64,000 nucleotides of DNA. Origin: Puccinia triticina. Its lineage: Eukaryota; Basidiomycota; Pucciniomycetes; Pucciniales; Pucciniaceae. Shown here piece after piece: positions 23,011-35,514 of the stretch. Made by a program: the position numbers and the translations under genes. Where the stretch lies: the NCBI RefSeq assembly GCF_026914185.1, contig NC_070563.1:868001-932000 (forward strand), given 5' to 3'. The notes beneath the pieces were generated by a model. That model saw only the letters and a program-made list of their open reading frames with translations, ran no database searches and had not been told where the DNA came from. Position 1 is the stretch's first letter; the number at the start of each line of letters is the position of its first letter.

Positions 23011-24251
23011 ACTAAGCCAAACAAATCATTATCAGCCCTCCATATCTGCTGGGATTGCGTTGGCAGGAGTCAAACATGGCAGAGTCTTCGCGACAATGCC
23101 TCAGTAGCCCCACAATGTGATGGCAGGCGAGCTTCGCGTTCAAACCCACCATCACACAGCACCAATGCAATCCGGCATGAAAAAAAAAGTGAGGTTTGGG
23201 GCGAGGATGTGGGGTTGACTTACTTTTGAGCCATTTGAGTTTTTGGTGGATAGTAATATTTTGTACAGTCTGGCAAAAGGGACAAAAATCACAAGGTCAA
23301 TTCTACCCTGTGTTTTTGGAAAGGGTGAAAGGGGGGGTTAGTTAGCGTGGAAAAAAAGGAGTTGTTAGCTTGTGTGCAGGGTGGGAATGGTTCGGGGTGG
23401 CCATGGGAGCAGTGTGTGCAGGAAGATAGGCGTCAGGAGAAGATGCCGGGGCAGCAAGGCGCGAGCTCTGTGAGCGGAGAGGATCGCAGCAATGGCTGTT
23501 GAGGTTGGAGGCGCGGAGATTGGCAGACCGGTTAGACTACATGGTTCGCTGGCGGGCCATTGCAGCAATTGGCGGGTGCTTTCTTTGTGCTGGGGGGATG
23601 GAGACATGTTGAGCAACTCGGGTTTGGAGGTCCTGATGGACACAAACGGCCGGGTCTTCACTGGGGATGGTACAGACAGAGGACGAGTCAGCTCTGGTGT
23701 TGAGATTGGTGGAGGGGGAAAGCAAAGAAGGGGAGTACTCGCGAAGGGGAAGCGAATGAGTGGAGTCCTCGCAGGAGTTAGAGTCCTGCTGATGATGCAG
23801 TGCTAGTGTGCGAGCATGCTGAGAAGCTATCTGCTGGGAGATATGCTCGAGGGTCGGGCAATCAGGAAGACCAATCAAGAATGATCAACAGCCCGCTGAC
23901 AGTTGGAATTGGAGAAACTGATGTACAAGCACCAGTAGCATCCCGGCAGCCTGAAGTTCGTCAGAGCGCCCCAAGTTTGTCGGAGCGAAGGAGGCCCTTA
24001 AACAACTGTTGAATGCTGACCAGCGCCAATTTGAACGATCACAATGTGTATGAGCAGGACAGACGATGGCGGTTGATTTGGGGGTTGGCGGCCAAGGGGC
24101 GACCTTCCGAATCATATGTTGTTGGGGCTTTGATCGCTTCATGTCAAGATTGTTGTCTCCGATTAAAAGAAAGCTGGCCCCAAGTCTCAAGCCGCAAGGG
24201 TAGAAGTGTCGTCTCCGTGGTCCTTCTCGATGACCCACCTCCATCGGACGG
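23011..24251. other. probable 5' part of the dioxygenase gene, not resolvable
   Basis: Several minus-strand frames look coding but cannot be joined. One, around 23080-23170, reads LCDGGFEREARLPSHCG before a TGA. Another, 23537-23878, is Ser/Pro rich. Frameshifts or unrecognised introns separate them. Confidence 0.4.
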
Positions 24252-24569
24252 GGCACCCATCGCCAGCCAACAGTCCTGCTGTCGTTGAAAACGAGGCTAT
24301 GGTCCTTATCAGTCGCTCAGCGTTTGTCATTGCGGCCTTCATGGGGAGATTGAGCCGGGCACCCATCGCCAGCCAACAGTCCTGCTGTCGTTGAAAACGA
24401 GGCTACCGTCCTTATCAGTCGCTCGGCGTTTGTCATCGCGGCCTTCATGGGGAGATTGAGCCGGGCACCCATCGCCTGCCAACAGTCCTGCCTTCCTTGA
24501 AAACAAGGCTACGGTCCTTATCAGTCGCTCGGCGTTTGTCATTGCGGCCTTCATGGGGAGATTGAGCCC
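24252..24569. repeat. three tandem copies of a 106-bp unit
   Basis: Units begin at 24252, 24358 and 24464 with ggcacccatcgcc. Identity is high. On the minus strand each unit can encode NLPMKAAMTNAERLIRT, but 106 is not a multiple of three, so successive copies shift the frame. Confidence 0.92.
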
Positions 24570-26883
24570 GTCCATCTTCTGTCGGAACTGATTGGTCGTC
24601 TGCTGGAGCTGTAGTATCTAGATGAAAATCTTGTGATAAAATGGAACTTACTGGGTTTGGCGAAGCTGATTTTCTGGAAGTGGAGTCGGAATTGGCCAGT
24701 TGGGCACTGGGCGAGTGACTTAACAAGTCTCCCCTGGGCGCAAGCACCTGCCCTGGCCCCCTTTTGCTTAGCCCCCAGGAGGAACTTTGTTGAGATCCAC
24801 CAGCAAGTCTGGCTGAAAGGGAAAATGGTCCTTGTTTTTGAGAAAGGTCTAACAAGTCATGTAAATCCCAACATGAAATTATTGAATCCTTCATTCCTAC
24901 TCGAAATCAAATTTGGCAATCATAAAGGTATAATCACTTCAAACAGCCATTTTTTGGGAAGCATTTCCCCTGAAGGGTGTTAACAAAAAACGGCCTGCTG
25001 GTTGTTATCATGCTTGTTGATTGAAGATGACTGTGGTGGGAGAGGGACAATCACCCCTTAGCAAGTCAATAACTCCCAGCAGCCTTACTGGTTATCTCTT
25101 GGAATAGCCCCCAGATTTTATATTGGGGGGCTGAAACTCATGATTTTAGTTGGCCTTTGCTATTTGCTATCTGTGAAACACAATTCACTTTTATGTTGTA
25201 CCATAGATGCAAATTACTATTGTGCTTAATTGCACCTCCCTAAGATATTGTCTCCACTTATTCCCAACTTAAATTACTATGTTTTGGAAACATATTCCTT
25301 TACCTGTTAGGTCTTGACTGGTGCTGCTTTGACAACAGTGCATTTGGGAAAGTGGGAATTTGGTTGGATGGCAAAATCATTGGGCAGCTTTGATATTATG
25401 TCATTACTGTTATTTTTAAGAATAACTGGTTATTTCTGTGGAATTTTCATTTGACTTGCTCTGCTCCTCAAGATTGCACTTTGAAAAGTGGATTTTGGGT
25501 TGGAAAAATAATCAGAGCCTTTTCAAGTTGTTTCTCTAAATGTGATACCTGCTCTATAGAACAAAATCTTATCAACAGTTCCAAACATAATCCCTACGCA
25601 AAATCCCTTGAAATTGCCAAGGCACACAATTATTGCACAATTTGCCTTTTTGCTTGAGAATACCTTCAGAAAAGGGCCTCTATTTCAAACTTCCTAGTAA
25701 TAAATGATGGTAAAATTATTTTGAATTTTCACAACCCCCTTGACAAGATGTCCAAATGGGAATTTTATAAGTAGCTAAGCAGAAACTTCTCACCTCAATG
25801 ATTGAAAAATTCATGGAAAAATGTGACCAGAATAAATTTCCCCATCAGAAACAGGCTTGTCAGAACAGTTCCTTCATGTTCAGAACAATTACTTCATGAT
25901 GAAAAGTTATATGAACCAACAACTGTAAAAACAACTGGTATTGGCTTGATTCCAATGCTGTGGTAAATTTGCCTTGAATTTCACAATGAAAAGCTCCAAA
26001 CTTGGCCCAGATAAGCCAACCATGGTGAAATCTGCTAACATTTAGCTTAGTGCAATTCCACTGGATCTTTGCTAATGCTACTGGTACAGGGCGCCAAAAA
26101 GCGCCTGTTAAGATGTGCTTCTGACAGTATTTTTGGTGTTTTTTGCTGATAATAAAACTGTAGGTTAGTGTAACACAGGAGCCTCACACCTTTGACAGTG
26201 CCCCCCTACTATAATTTTTGGTTTGTCCCAGACATAGGGAACTAGTGGGGACCTTTGATCCATGTGGGTTTCATCCAATTGCACATGTACTTGTGCAAAT
26301 AATCAATTCCATTCAAGTACAACCAGGGTGCAAAAGCGTGCAGCAAGATCTGGATCTCTGATTCACTTGTACATGTAAGGGGGTTGCAGTGCCATTGCGT
26401 TCGTTGTTCAAGTGCTCAGGATGGGTAGCTCATTCAGTACTGTGAGAACAGAATGGCAGATTGCTGTGCCTGCAGAGTGTTGGACTTCTTTTTTTTTGAA
26501 GGGGGAAAGGGAAATATTTGCAATGCCAGTGTAAATATGTATATACATGTATTGGAATGGATTGGAATTCAAGCAAGTGCGGTCTTCTGGAACAAGTCTC
26601 CCACACATTATCTTCCAGATTTAACGGTAGCCTACAACCACAAAAATCAAGTCCACCAAATCTGTAAGTCGGTTTAACTTTCATTCATTCTTTGTTAAAT
26701 CTTCATCTACTTGTTGACTTTTGTTGTTCTTCTGGTTTCTTGAAGGCAGGTAATTACAACCATTGAAGTCGGTTTTTGATGTTCAATATTATGGGAGAAT
26801 AAATTTTAGGGGAGTGATCCTTGATCTAACATTCATAATTTGTTTTGTTTTGTGGATTTATCTAGTTCTGAGGTGATTGTCAA
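24570..26883. other. noncoding interior of the KDZ element, spacer between dioxygenase and transposase
   Basis: AT-rich, no family-like ORF. The first 60 bp on the minus strand still read LQLQQTTNQFRQKMDG, continuous with the tandem unit, and could be a 5' exon of the dioxygenase. A divergent promoter for the two genes should lie in this stretch. Confidence 0.45.
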
Positions 26884-29800
26884 ATGAGAGGATTCAGGGG
26901 GGAGGGGGGCAAGAAGCCACGAAAACACAAGAAGCCTAGAACGGAGAAGGGGAAAATTTTACTTCGAGAAACCGAGGAACAAAGCCGACAGTTTCTAACA
27001 CCAGTCGAGGGAGATTCCAGTACCCCATCTCATCATCGAAATCAGCAAACAGCCTTGAACAATGACGAAACACCCAGCCATCAGACGGATTTCTATAGAC
27101 AACCAGATGGACAAGAAAATGAACAAATCGATCCTCAAGTACAGAGCCAAACCTACCGGAGAAGGAAGGAATTGGAGGAGAGAAACTGGGAAGATGTATA
27201 TGATTCAATGTTTTCTTGCTTCTTTCAGTGTTCAGCTAAAACATCGACTTGGGGGAATCTTCAAAAATGGGATCATGACTGGAAATCACCCTGCACATGT
27301 GCCCAGAAGCGGAGGAGGTTTGTGGTACTTGTGGATATTTTAAGTTGAGTTCCGATTTCAGATTACAATCCAAGACCAACTCTGATTCAATTTTTTGAGA
27401 AATTTCAGCCCGAAAGGAGTCTGAAGTGGAATTTTGTCAATGCCAAAATGATCAAGTTCGACTGATACAGATGGGATACATTGGAGGATCCCCCATGTAC
27501 CCCAAGACAGCTTTCTCTATTCGGCTTTTGCGACTTCACCACATCCTTTGGAAACATAGTGCAGTTGCAATGTCTCCTTTCTCCAAAGCCATTGACGAGT
27601 TTTTGGATGCACACAATCCTCTAATTTTAGTGCCAAATCGGAATGGAGAGTCCGATGTTTCCTTCAGTGTGAGTCGTTCTCCAGCAATACAATCTACATG
27701 ATTTTATATGATCTAATATTTTTTTACTAGACCTGAGAGTGGAGGCGCACACTTTCTTCTGCGGTCGATGCTTTCAGGGAAATGATTTCGAGGGAGGAGA
27801 CCATATCAGCTGAACTTCTTGGACCGCGACCAATTGATAAGATGGCTGACATATGTCCACCATGTTATGGCCCTCATGTTACTGGGAAAAGGGAAGATGA
27901 ACCGGACTTCATTGTATGCATGGATGGCAACTTCCAGCATCGGAGACACCTAGCTGCAAGTATAGAAATACCAGGATCTCTGAAAACACCTAGCCTTTTT
28001 ATAAATCCTGTAGAGGTATCCGAGATGAAAGCATCAATGGAAGGAGAATTACAAGCAGAACCAGAGACAGACAGGGTGGTGGGTTTATAACCTACTAATC
28101 ATCTTATACTGCAGCTTTAATTCTTACTCATTTGCAACGCAGGATCCATGTACTCAGCAACACACTGCAGCAGACGATATCCGAAACCAGAATACCTGGA
28201 AGGAGTGCGACGATACTGGATTGTTTGGAATGGCTTGTAGACATGATCAGATGTTGCAAATGATCAACATTGTGAAGAGCGGTGAGAAGTGTGTAAAAAT
28301 TGAACCAGTAATGAATTTATCTCATTTTTCTCACCCAAAGTTCGAAAATCTCATTCCAATATTCAGAGCGTATTACCCTATGACCATGATCAATAACCTG
28401 ATTAATAAAACCAAACAACACCCGGAGCGGAGAAAGTTGGGAATCCTGTATGATATTGGCTGCAACATTGAAAAGGGAGTAATACGAGTATGTTTAAATT
28501 CATCTGTAAGGTGCAAACAATGTTTGGAAGCACTGATTGTGGTTTTTTGGAAGCGTCATCAATTTCCTGAAGAACAAGAACTAAACCTTTTAAAATTTGG
28601 GACAAGTGTTTTCCATGCGTATGTGCATGAGTGGTCTTGTCAACTGCAATATAATCCACGCTTGAATGAAGGTTGGGGAATGTCTGATGGAGAGGGTATG
28701 GAGAGAAACTGGGCATTTTTGTCGCCGTTAATCAGTCAGCTACGGTATTCTTCTGCAAATCACCGTCTTGGGGGACTAAATATTCGTCTGGTCCATCATA
28801 ATGACATGGGAAAGATTAATTCAGGTGGGTATCGATTATTTCTCAGGGTGTGAACATGCCTGAACTAATTAAAATGCTGCCTCAGTCCGCCTTCTGTTAG
28901 AAAGAGGTAAAAATATTGAGCAGGTCATGAGGGATTCTCAGGATGTGTTGAGAGCTCTCGAGGCACGGACCGGCCACCAATTTGAATATTTCCAGACTCA
29001 ATGGGAGCGCCAAAGGGAGATGCAATTATCTGCAATTGAGACTCCAACCAAAAAGGAAACCAGGGAACTAGTGGAGGAGCTGGTATTATTGGAGGATAAG
29101 CTTCGAGATGCACAGTGAGATCCCTTTGTCTTCCCCATAAGAAACCACAATTACAATTCTTTGGAAATCAAATTAATTCAACTCTACATATTTATTTAGT
29201 CAAGAAATGCTTGAACTTTGCCAGACTCGCAGGAGGAACAGGACCAATTTGCAGCTGAGACAGTTGGAGCAACTTCCTGATACGCTAGTCATGTTGGAAC
29301 ACCAGATTGAAATTATTGTGGATGAACTTGGTTCAGATTACTTTCATAACTTACCAGGAGGTTCTGGTCTGTAATTTTTACTTTCTTGAATCGAACAAAA
29401 TAATTTGAAATTGACAATATACTTTCACCTCACCCAGATGCCCAGATAAAAGCTTTGATCAAATTGAAAATAAGCAAGTCCAAGCTTTATGAAGCCAAAG
29501 TGGGGGTTATTGAGATGCAAAAGCGGTGGGACCAACAACAATCAGGTAAGATTACATTAGATACCAGATTTTGGGCTGTCTATCTGATGCTTTAAGTTAA
29601 ATAAATTCACAGGAACACGAGTGCAAGCACGTTTCAAGAAACAAATGAATTCCAAGATGAATATTTTTCGTAAGAAAGGGAACGCCTATAACAACCGAGC
29701 TATAAATTTCAACAACGAATTCTCCCCTCAACTTCCGCTAGCTACACCTGCTTTCGATGAAGTGAAACTTCTTGGAATAGAGAGTCCTTTTTGGAATACC

Positions 29801-30439
29801 AGTCAGCTTGATCATCCCAGTGAGCCATGGGCTGTTGATCCCGACACCCAAAGCGGAATTCAGGCATACCTTACTCTAACACATTGCCAGGACGAATTGC
29901 ACCGGATCGCACAAGAGACCAGACAGGCATTGAAATGGGCTATTGCTAAGTGGAGAAACATGGAACAAATTCTTCAAGATTTGCAAGTTGGTTAGTATCT
30001 TTTAATGAATATAATGTTAAATCACTCTTAAAATCTAAATTTATTTCTTGTTATGCTTCCAGAAAATCTAGAAACAGATGTCCTCAACGAAAGGCAACAA
30101 TGGCTTCAAAACATCTGCTCCCAATTCAACTGCACCAGGCCAGTTTTGCAATCAGTCTTGGACAATCTGGCCAAAAAAAACTTCCGTCTTTGGCTGCCTT
30201 GGAACTCTCAGAGTCTGGAACTTTTGAAGTGGAGTAAGAGCTACCTGGATGTTTCCGAAGAAGCTGAAGCATCTCTAGAATATCAATGGGATTTAATAGT
30301 CATGCAATCCAAGGCAATGTGGGAGACACTTGTATCTGGGAACTCTGACATGATGGAGTATGAAAGTGGAGAAGATCAACTAGAGGAGGATATGCTTGCT
30401 CAAGAACAAAATGATTTTTATGAACAGGATAACTTGTAA
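26884..30439 (+). CDS. KDZ transposase, 11 exons (one TGA that alternative splicing could skip)
   Basis: Exons 26884-27343, 27409-27668, 27731-28075, 28143-28288, 28367-28487, 28554-28824, 28886-29114, 29200-29366, 29438-29545, 29613-29990 and 30063-30439 total 2862 nt (953 aa). A basic N-terminus is followed by a Cys cluster (CTCAQKRRR, FCQCQND). The DDE-type core follows: CPPCYG with FIVCMDGNFQHRRHL (first Asp), TWKECDDTGLFGMACRHD, LGILYDIGC (second Asp), SVFHAYVHEWSCQLQYNP and MSDGEGMERNW. These are the standard KDZ blocks. The C-terminal third is helical and coiled-coil-like. A TGA lies at 27734-27736, two codons into exon 3 (T-stop-EWRRTLSSAVDAFR). Using the AG at 27738-27739 as acceptor keeps the frame and removes the stop, so inactivation is not certain. 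Confidence 0.87.
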
Positions 30440-30535
30440 TCATCATTTAATAGTATATAAATACCACATTGATCAATAATTACAATGTGAAAAATCAATC
30501 TATGAAACACAAACACAAGACATCCAAGCTAAAGA

Positions 30536-31985
30536 TGAAATGATACATGATGCGCAGACATGATACATGATGCGCAGACATGATACATGATGCGCAGACA
30601 TGATACATGATGCGCAGACATGATACATGATGCGCAGACATGATACATGATGCGCAGACATGATACATGATGCTTGCATCATGTATATGGTGTGCACCAA
30701 CAGGATACATCATACATGATGCACAGACATGATACTTGAGCGCAGACATGATACATGATGCACAGACATGATACATGATGCGCAGACATGATACATGATG
30801 TGCAGACATGATACATGATGTGCAGACATGATACATGATGTGCGGACATGATACATGATGCGCAGACGTAATACATGATGTGCAGACATGATAAATTATG
30901 CGCAGACATGATGATACATGATGCGCAGACATGATACATGATGTGTGCATACATGATGCACAGACATGATACATGTACATGATGCACAGACATGATTGCG
31001 CAGACATGATACATGATGCGCAGAGATGATACATGATGTGCAGACATAATACATGATGTGCGGACATGATACATGATGCGCACATGATGCACAGACATGT
31101 CCATACAGGATGCACAGACATGATTGCCCAGACATGATACATGATGCGCAGACATGATACATGATGTGTGCATACATGATGCACAGACATGATACATGAT
31201 GCACAGACATGATGCATGATGTGCAGACATGATACATGCTGCCCAGACATGATACATGATCCACAGACATTGTGTGCATCATATATGTGGTGTGCACAGA
31301 CATGATACATGATGTGCAGACATGATACATGATGCACAGACATGGTACGTGATGCGCAGACATGATGATACATGATGCGCAGACATGATACATGATGTGC
31401 GGACATGATACATGATGCGCAGACATGATGATACATGATGCGCAGACATGATACATGATGTGCGGACATGATACATGATGCGCAGACATGATACATGATG
31501 CGCAGACATGATACATGATGCGCAGACATAATACATGAGGTGCGGTCATGATAAATGATGCACAGACATGATGATACATGATGCGCAGACATGATGATAC
31601 ATGATGTGCAAACATGATACATGATGCTACATGATGCGCGGACATGATACATGATGCGCGGACATGATACATGATGCGCAGACATGATGATACATGATGC
31701 GCAGACATGATACATGATGCACAGACATAATACATGATGTGCAGACATGATACATGATGCACAGACATGGTACATGATGCACAGACATGATACATGATAC
31801 CTGATGCAAGCATCATGTATATGGTGCGCACTGACATGAAATGTGATGGGCAGACATGTTGCAAGGTGCGCAGACATGATACATGATGCGCAGACATGAT
31901 ACCTGATGTGCAGACATGATACATGATGCATGGACATGGCACATGTTTCATGATGGGCGGACATGATACACCATGCAGGATGCAA
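30536..31985. repeat. 20-bp minisatellite, core atgatacatgatgcgcagac
   Basis: About 70 head-to-tail copies of a 20-bp unit with drift in the last 8 bases (gcgcagac, gtgcagac, gcacagac). Occasional partial units occur. Because 20 bp cycles through all frames, the minus strand has a 508-codon open frame of His/Ser/Cys/Met/Val/Ile repeats; I do not consider it a gene. Confidence 0.95.
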
Positions 31986-32339
31986 TATGGCATGCGTGGA
32001 GGTGTTACAAGGTGTGCGCACACACTTTCAAGAGTGCGCCAACATGTCAAAGGGTGGGCAGAAATGTAAAAGGGTGCGCGCAAACAATTCAAAGAGTCAG
32101 TGGACATTTAAAGGGGTCCAAAGGGTGCGCGCGCACATTCTAAAGAGCACACAGACATGAAGCATGATTCAGCACGTATGTCAAAGAGTAAACAGACATG
32201 TAAAAGGGTACACAGACCTGTAAAAGGGTGGGCCCACATGTTACAGGGCGAAACCACATATTTTAAAGAGTGCGCAAACATGAACAGTGGTGCGCAGACA
32301 TGTAGAAAGTGGTGTGCAGACATGTAAAAGAGTGCACAC
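31986..32339. other. decayed flank of the 20-bp array
   Basis: Recognisable acagacatg and gggtgcgc pieces every 15-25 bp, increasingly diverged. Confidence 0.6.
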
Positions 32340-32690
32340 ATGTTGGTGAATCATATAACATGTCTGTACATCATGTATCATGTCTGCGCACCCTTTAACA
32401 TTTATGCAGGCACCCTATAACATGTCCACACATCAAATAACATGTCCACAAATCTTGTATCATCCCTGCAGCATGTCCGCGCATCACATATCATGTCTGC
32501 TTTCATGTCGATGTGTCACATGTCATGTCCGCAGATCACACATTGTGTCTGTGCAGGCTTTTATGTGTAGGGGCACTCTTTGAATGTGCTTGCACAACCT
32601 GTAACATGACCATCAATCACATATCATGTCCGCGCATTGTGTATCATATGTATCATGTCTGCTCATCATGGATTTCTGCAGGATGTAAAA
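32340..32690. repeat. inverted-orientation copies of the 20-bp minisatellite
   Basis: Units of the type atcatgtatcatgtctgcgc, the reverse complement of the array to the left, at lower identity. The two blocks together could form a long imperfect foldback. Confidence 0.75.
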
Positions 32691-32929
32691 TTTTTGTGGG
32701 CTTTCAGTACCCCAGTGAGGGGGTATGATTTTTGTTAAAAAAATTTCATTTTTGGACAAAGTACATGCCTGACTCCCATTTCATGCAGCGGAATTACATT
32801 CCAACTCCCAAAAAAATATGATTTGGCAGTTGGAAAGTAATTTTTGGGAGTTGATTAGTTAAGCCCCTATGTATATTATGTATATATATACAGCAGACAG
32901 CCATTCAAGTGCCAGGGTTGTACAGCTTT

Positions 32930-33190
32930 GGCAGCCAGAAAATTCCTCCCTGCTGCCAAGGTCATACAACCTCTTTGACCAGAAGAATTCCTTCAGGTTG
33001 CCAGATATCAGCAACCAACCGGAAGGAAATACTCCTGATTGCAGATGTTATACAGCCTTGGCAACCAGAAGGAAGTCCTCCTGGTTGCAGAGGCTATACA
33101 GCCTTGGCAACCAGAATGAGACTCCTGGTTGCAGGCTATCCAACCTCTGCAACCAGAGGTTATACAGCCTCTGAAACCAGAGGGCAATAT
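32930..33190. repeat. ~50-bp minisatellite with tatacagcc(t)tggcaaccagaa core
   Basis: About five units; each carries both ggttgcag and ctgcaacc or ggcaacc, so it is partly palindromic. Confidence 0.75.
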
Positions 33191-33679
33191 CCTTGGATTG
33201 TTTCATACCGCCAAAAATGGGGCACACACCCGCAGGTACCTGGGTGCCAGCCCTTTCTTCCCTGTGGGGTGCCAGTGCGCAAAATTTCCGGATTTTAAGG
33301 CTGGTACCCGTACTTGTTGGCAGGTACCCAGGTACAAGGGGCCATCTTGAATTCAAGCAAGCTTGGCAGAATTTAGCCTAAATACAAGATGAAAACTGGC
33401 ATAACACAGCAAAGAAGGCTTGGTTTATGCTTTGCAGAAATTAAACAGCTAACAGGGCACTGGTTAGTTTTAGCGGAATCAAGCTAAACTCAACTGGGTA
33501 CAGGGAACATTTATACTAGCATAGCCTTGCTAACAGTGGCCCTGTTTAACCCGCTAGAGAGTGCTGCAGAGCAGCTTATTGGGTACATTTTTTGCACCAC
33601 TGGCAGATAGTGTTAGCACAGAGACAGCTGAATTGCACTAACACTACATTAAAAGGTAGCAGATTTCCACTATGCTACC
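33191..33679. other. noncoding interior near the right end of the KDZ element
   Basis: Contains gcaggtacctgggtgcc-type pieces (33233-33330) similar to the array at 48650-49540. No gene. Confidence 0.5.
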
Positions 33680-34735
33680 CTACACTGGGAGGGCTGGCAG
33701 TCTTGCCTTGGGCCAGACCTGGAAGAGCTGGGATGGTGTGTGGCTGCCAGAGCTGGGAGAGCTGGCAATCTTGCCTTGGGCCAGAGCTGGGAAGGTGTGT
33801 GGTGGGTCACATAGCTGGCAGAGCTGGCAGTCTTGCCTTGGGCAAGAGCTGGAAGAGCTGGGATGGTGGTTGGGGGCCGGAGCTGGGAGAGCTGGTAGTT
33901 TTGCCTTGGGCCAGAGCTGGAAGAGCTGGGATGGTGTGTGGTGGGTGGAGCTGGGAGAGCTGGCAATCTTGCCTTGGGCCAGAGCTGGAAGAGCTGGGAA
34001 GGTGTGTGGTGGGTCACAGAGCTGGCAGGGCTGGCATTCTTGCCTTGGGCCAGAGCTGGAAGAGCTGGGAAGGTGTGTGGTGGGTGGAGCTGGCAGGGCT
34101 GGCAGTCTTGCCTTGGGCCAGAGCTGGAAGAGCTGGGATGGTGTGTGGTGGGTGGAGCTGGGAGAGCTGGCAATCTTGCCTTGGGCCAGAGCTGGGAAGG
34201 TGTGTGGTGGGTCACGGAGCTGGCAGGTCTGGCAGTCTTGCCTTGGGCCAGAGCTTGAAGAGCTGGGATGGTGTGTGGCCGCCAGAGCTGGAAGAGCTGG
34301 CAATGTTGCCTTGGGCCAGAGCTGGAAGAGCTGGTATTGTGTGTGGTGGGTGGAGCTGGGAGGGCTGGCAGTCTTAGCATCCGGAGCTGGGAGGGCTGGC
34401 AATCTTGCCTTGGGCCAGAGCTTGAAAAGCTGGGATGGTGTGTGGTGGGTGGAGCTGGGAGGGCTGGCAGTCTTGCCTTGGGCCAGAGCTGGAAGAGATG
34501 GGATGGTGTGTGGTTGGTGGAGCTGGGAGAGCTGGCAATCTTGCCTTGGGCCAGAGCTGGAAGAGCTGGGATGGTGTGTGGCGGGCGGAGCTGGGAGAGC
34601 TGGCAATCTTGCCTTGGGCCAGAGCTGGAAGAGCTGGAAAGATGTGTGGTGGGTGGAGCTGGAGGAGCTGACTCAGTGCCTGCATTGGGTGAGCTGGATG
34701 AGCCATGAGGTATGTGCTGGTGAGCCAGCCTCCCC
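33680..34735 (-). repeat. right subterminal minisatellite of the KDZ element
   Basis: Reverse-orientation copies of the 15580-16905 units (cttgccttgggccagagctgg, gagctggcagggctggcag). About 300 bp shorter than the left array, so unit number has drifted since the ends were last identical. Confidence 0.93.
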
Positions 34736-34752
34736 AGCTCAGCAATGATTAC

Positions 34753-34797
34753 GGTCCCAAACCAGAGATGAGTACTTTTTTTCCTCGGTTTGGGACC
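34753..34797 (-). repeat. hairpin at the right tip of the KDZ element
   Basis: ggtcccaaacc (34753-34763) and ggtttgggacc (34787-34797), mirror image of the left-tip hairpin with a few loop differences. Confidence 0.85.
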
Positions 34798-35514
34798 GAA
34801 GAATGTGGATGCCAAAACTCACGTGGATAGCTCGAATCCGCAACACCGCCTCCGATCTGAAGTCGGTAAAGCTATCTCCAGCCGATCAACAGATCTGTGA
34901 CCGGCTCCTCCGCAGCTGGAAACCAATTCGCGGTCACCTTGTATACTCGCCAAACGAGATCTCGCTCGACGATGCCATTGGGGCCCTCGAAGCGCACGAA
35001 GTTTCCATGCAGGTCTCCTTTGATCAACCCCCGGAAACTTTTGCAGCTCCAGCAGTCGTTAGGAAGAAGAAACCCGGATGTTGGAACTGCGGCCAGGTTG
35101 GCCATCACTCCTTGGCCTGTCCCAACCCTCCGGCGAAAAACAAAGGAAAAGCACGATTTGAAACTCGGGCTGGTGCGACGTCGGTGGTACAACTAGGTGG
35201 AGGCGATCAAAGCGAATATGAGGATGAAGAAGAAGAAGACGATTTCGACAGAGAAATCGACGTCGTCTGGGGATGAACTCTGAAGTAGAAAGAACTTTTA
35301 ATTCGTAGGAAGGGCAACACCGGCACGACCTGATAGCTAATTCCTCATGGCGATATGTTTAGTATATTTGTTGTCATGACAGTTCCCTGCTTCATATTTC
35401 CACTGGATCTCTGGCTTGATTATACTTTTCATTTCTGTCCCCCCTTAGGAAATATCACTACCAGTCAACTTATGTAGTTCTCATTATTTCAATTAACTTA
35501 GTTCTGTTTTCAGC

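Larger units (their letters stand above)
15497..34823. mobile_element. giant KDZ-class DNA transposon (19.3 kb) with transposase, TET/JBP dioxygenase and RGG/HMG-like gene
   Basis: Inserted in the copia gag with tggat on both sides. The ends are imperfect inverted repeats. The best-conserved part starts attctt(t/c)ggtcccaaacc and includes the inner ggtttgggacc, then gctgagctgggg, then over 1 kb of inverted minisatellite. Inside are, in order: RGG/HMG-like gene (plus), TET/JBP dioxygenase (minus) and KDZ transposase (plus), separated by long noncoding stretches and further minisatellites. An association of KDZ transposases with TET/JBP enzymes in basidiomycetes is published knowledge (Iyer and co-workers, from memory). 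All three genes carry one or two small lesions. The outermost 20 bp match weakly, so the exact termini should be taken as provisional. Confidence 0.8.
15042..35276 (+). pseudogene. copia-type gag (UBN2-like), interrupted by the KDZ transposon
   Basis: Left part 15042-15496: MPPRSIQNPS, VPVLDGNSVGFPSW, WDTLSDMCWATLKMTL, DPNKPIATWI. Right part 34824-35276: WIARIRNTASDLKS, LVYSPNEISLDDAIGALEAHE, then a CCHC knuckle CWNCGQVGHHSLAC and an acidic tail. Counting tggat (15492-15496 and 34824-34828) once gives exactly 903 nt, 300 aa plus stop. This arithmetic supports both the TSD and the claim that gag was intact before the KDZ element landed. Known role: virus-like particle coat binding the element RNA. 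No pol follows. Confidence 0.87.

Noticed and set aside
28221..28853. Uninterrupted reading of KDZ through 28488-28553
   Set aside because: Removing it as a 66-nt intron joins EKGVIR to RHQFPEEQELNLLKFG, matching KDZ layout and keeping phase; the retained version inserts 22 unrelated residues.
30536..31985. Regular ~20-bp repeats resembling a CRISPR array
   Set aside because: Units are directly adjacent with no unique spacers, and the genome is eukaryotic.
30495..32021. 508-codon open frame on minus
   Set aside because: It is the translation of a 20-bp minisatellite; only His, Ser, Cys, Met, Ile and Val cycles, no start context, no family features.
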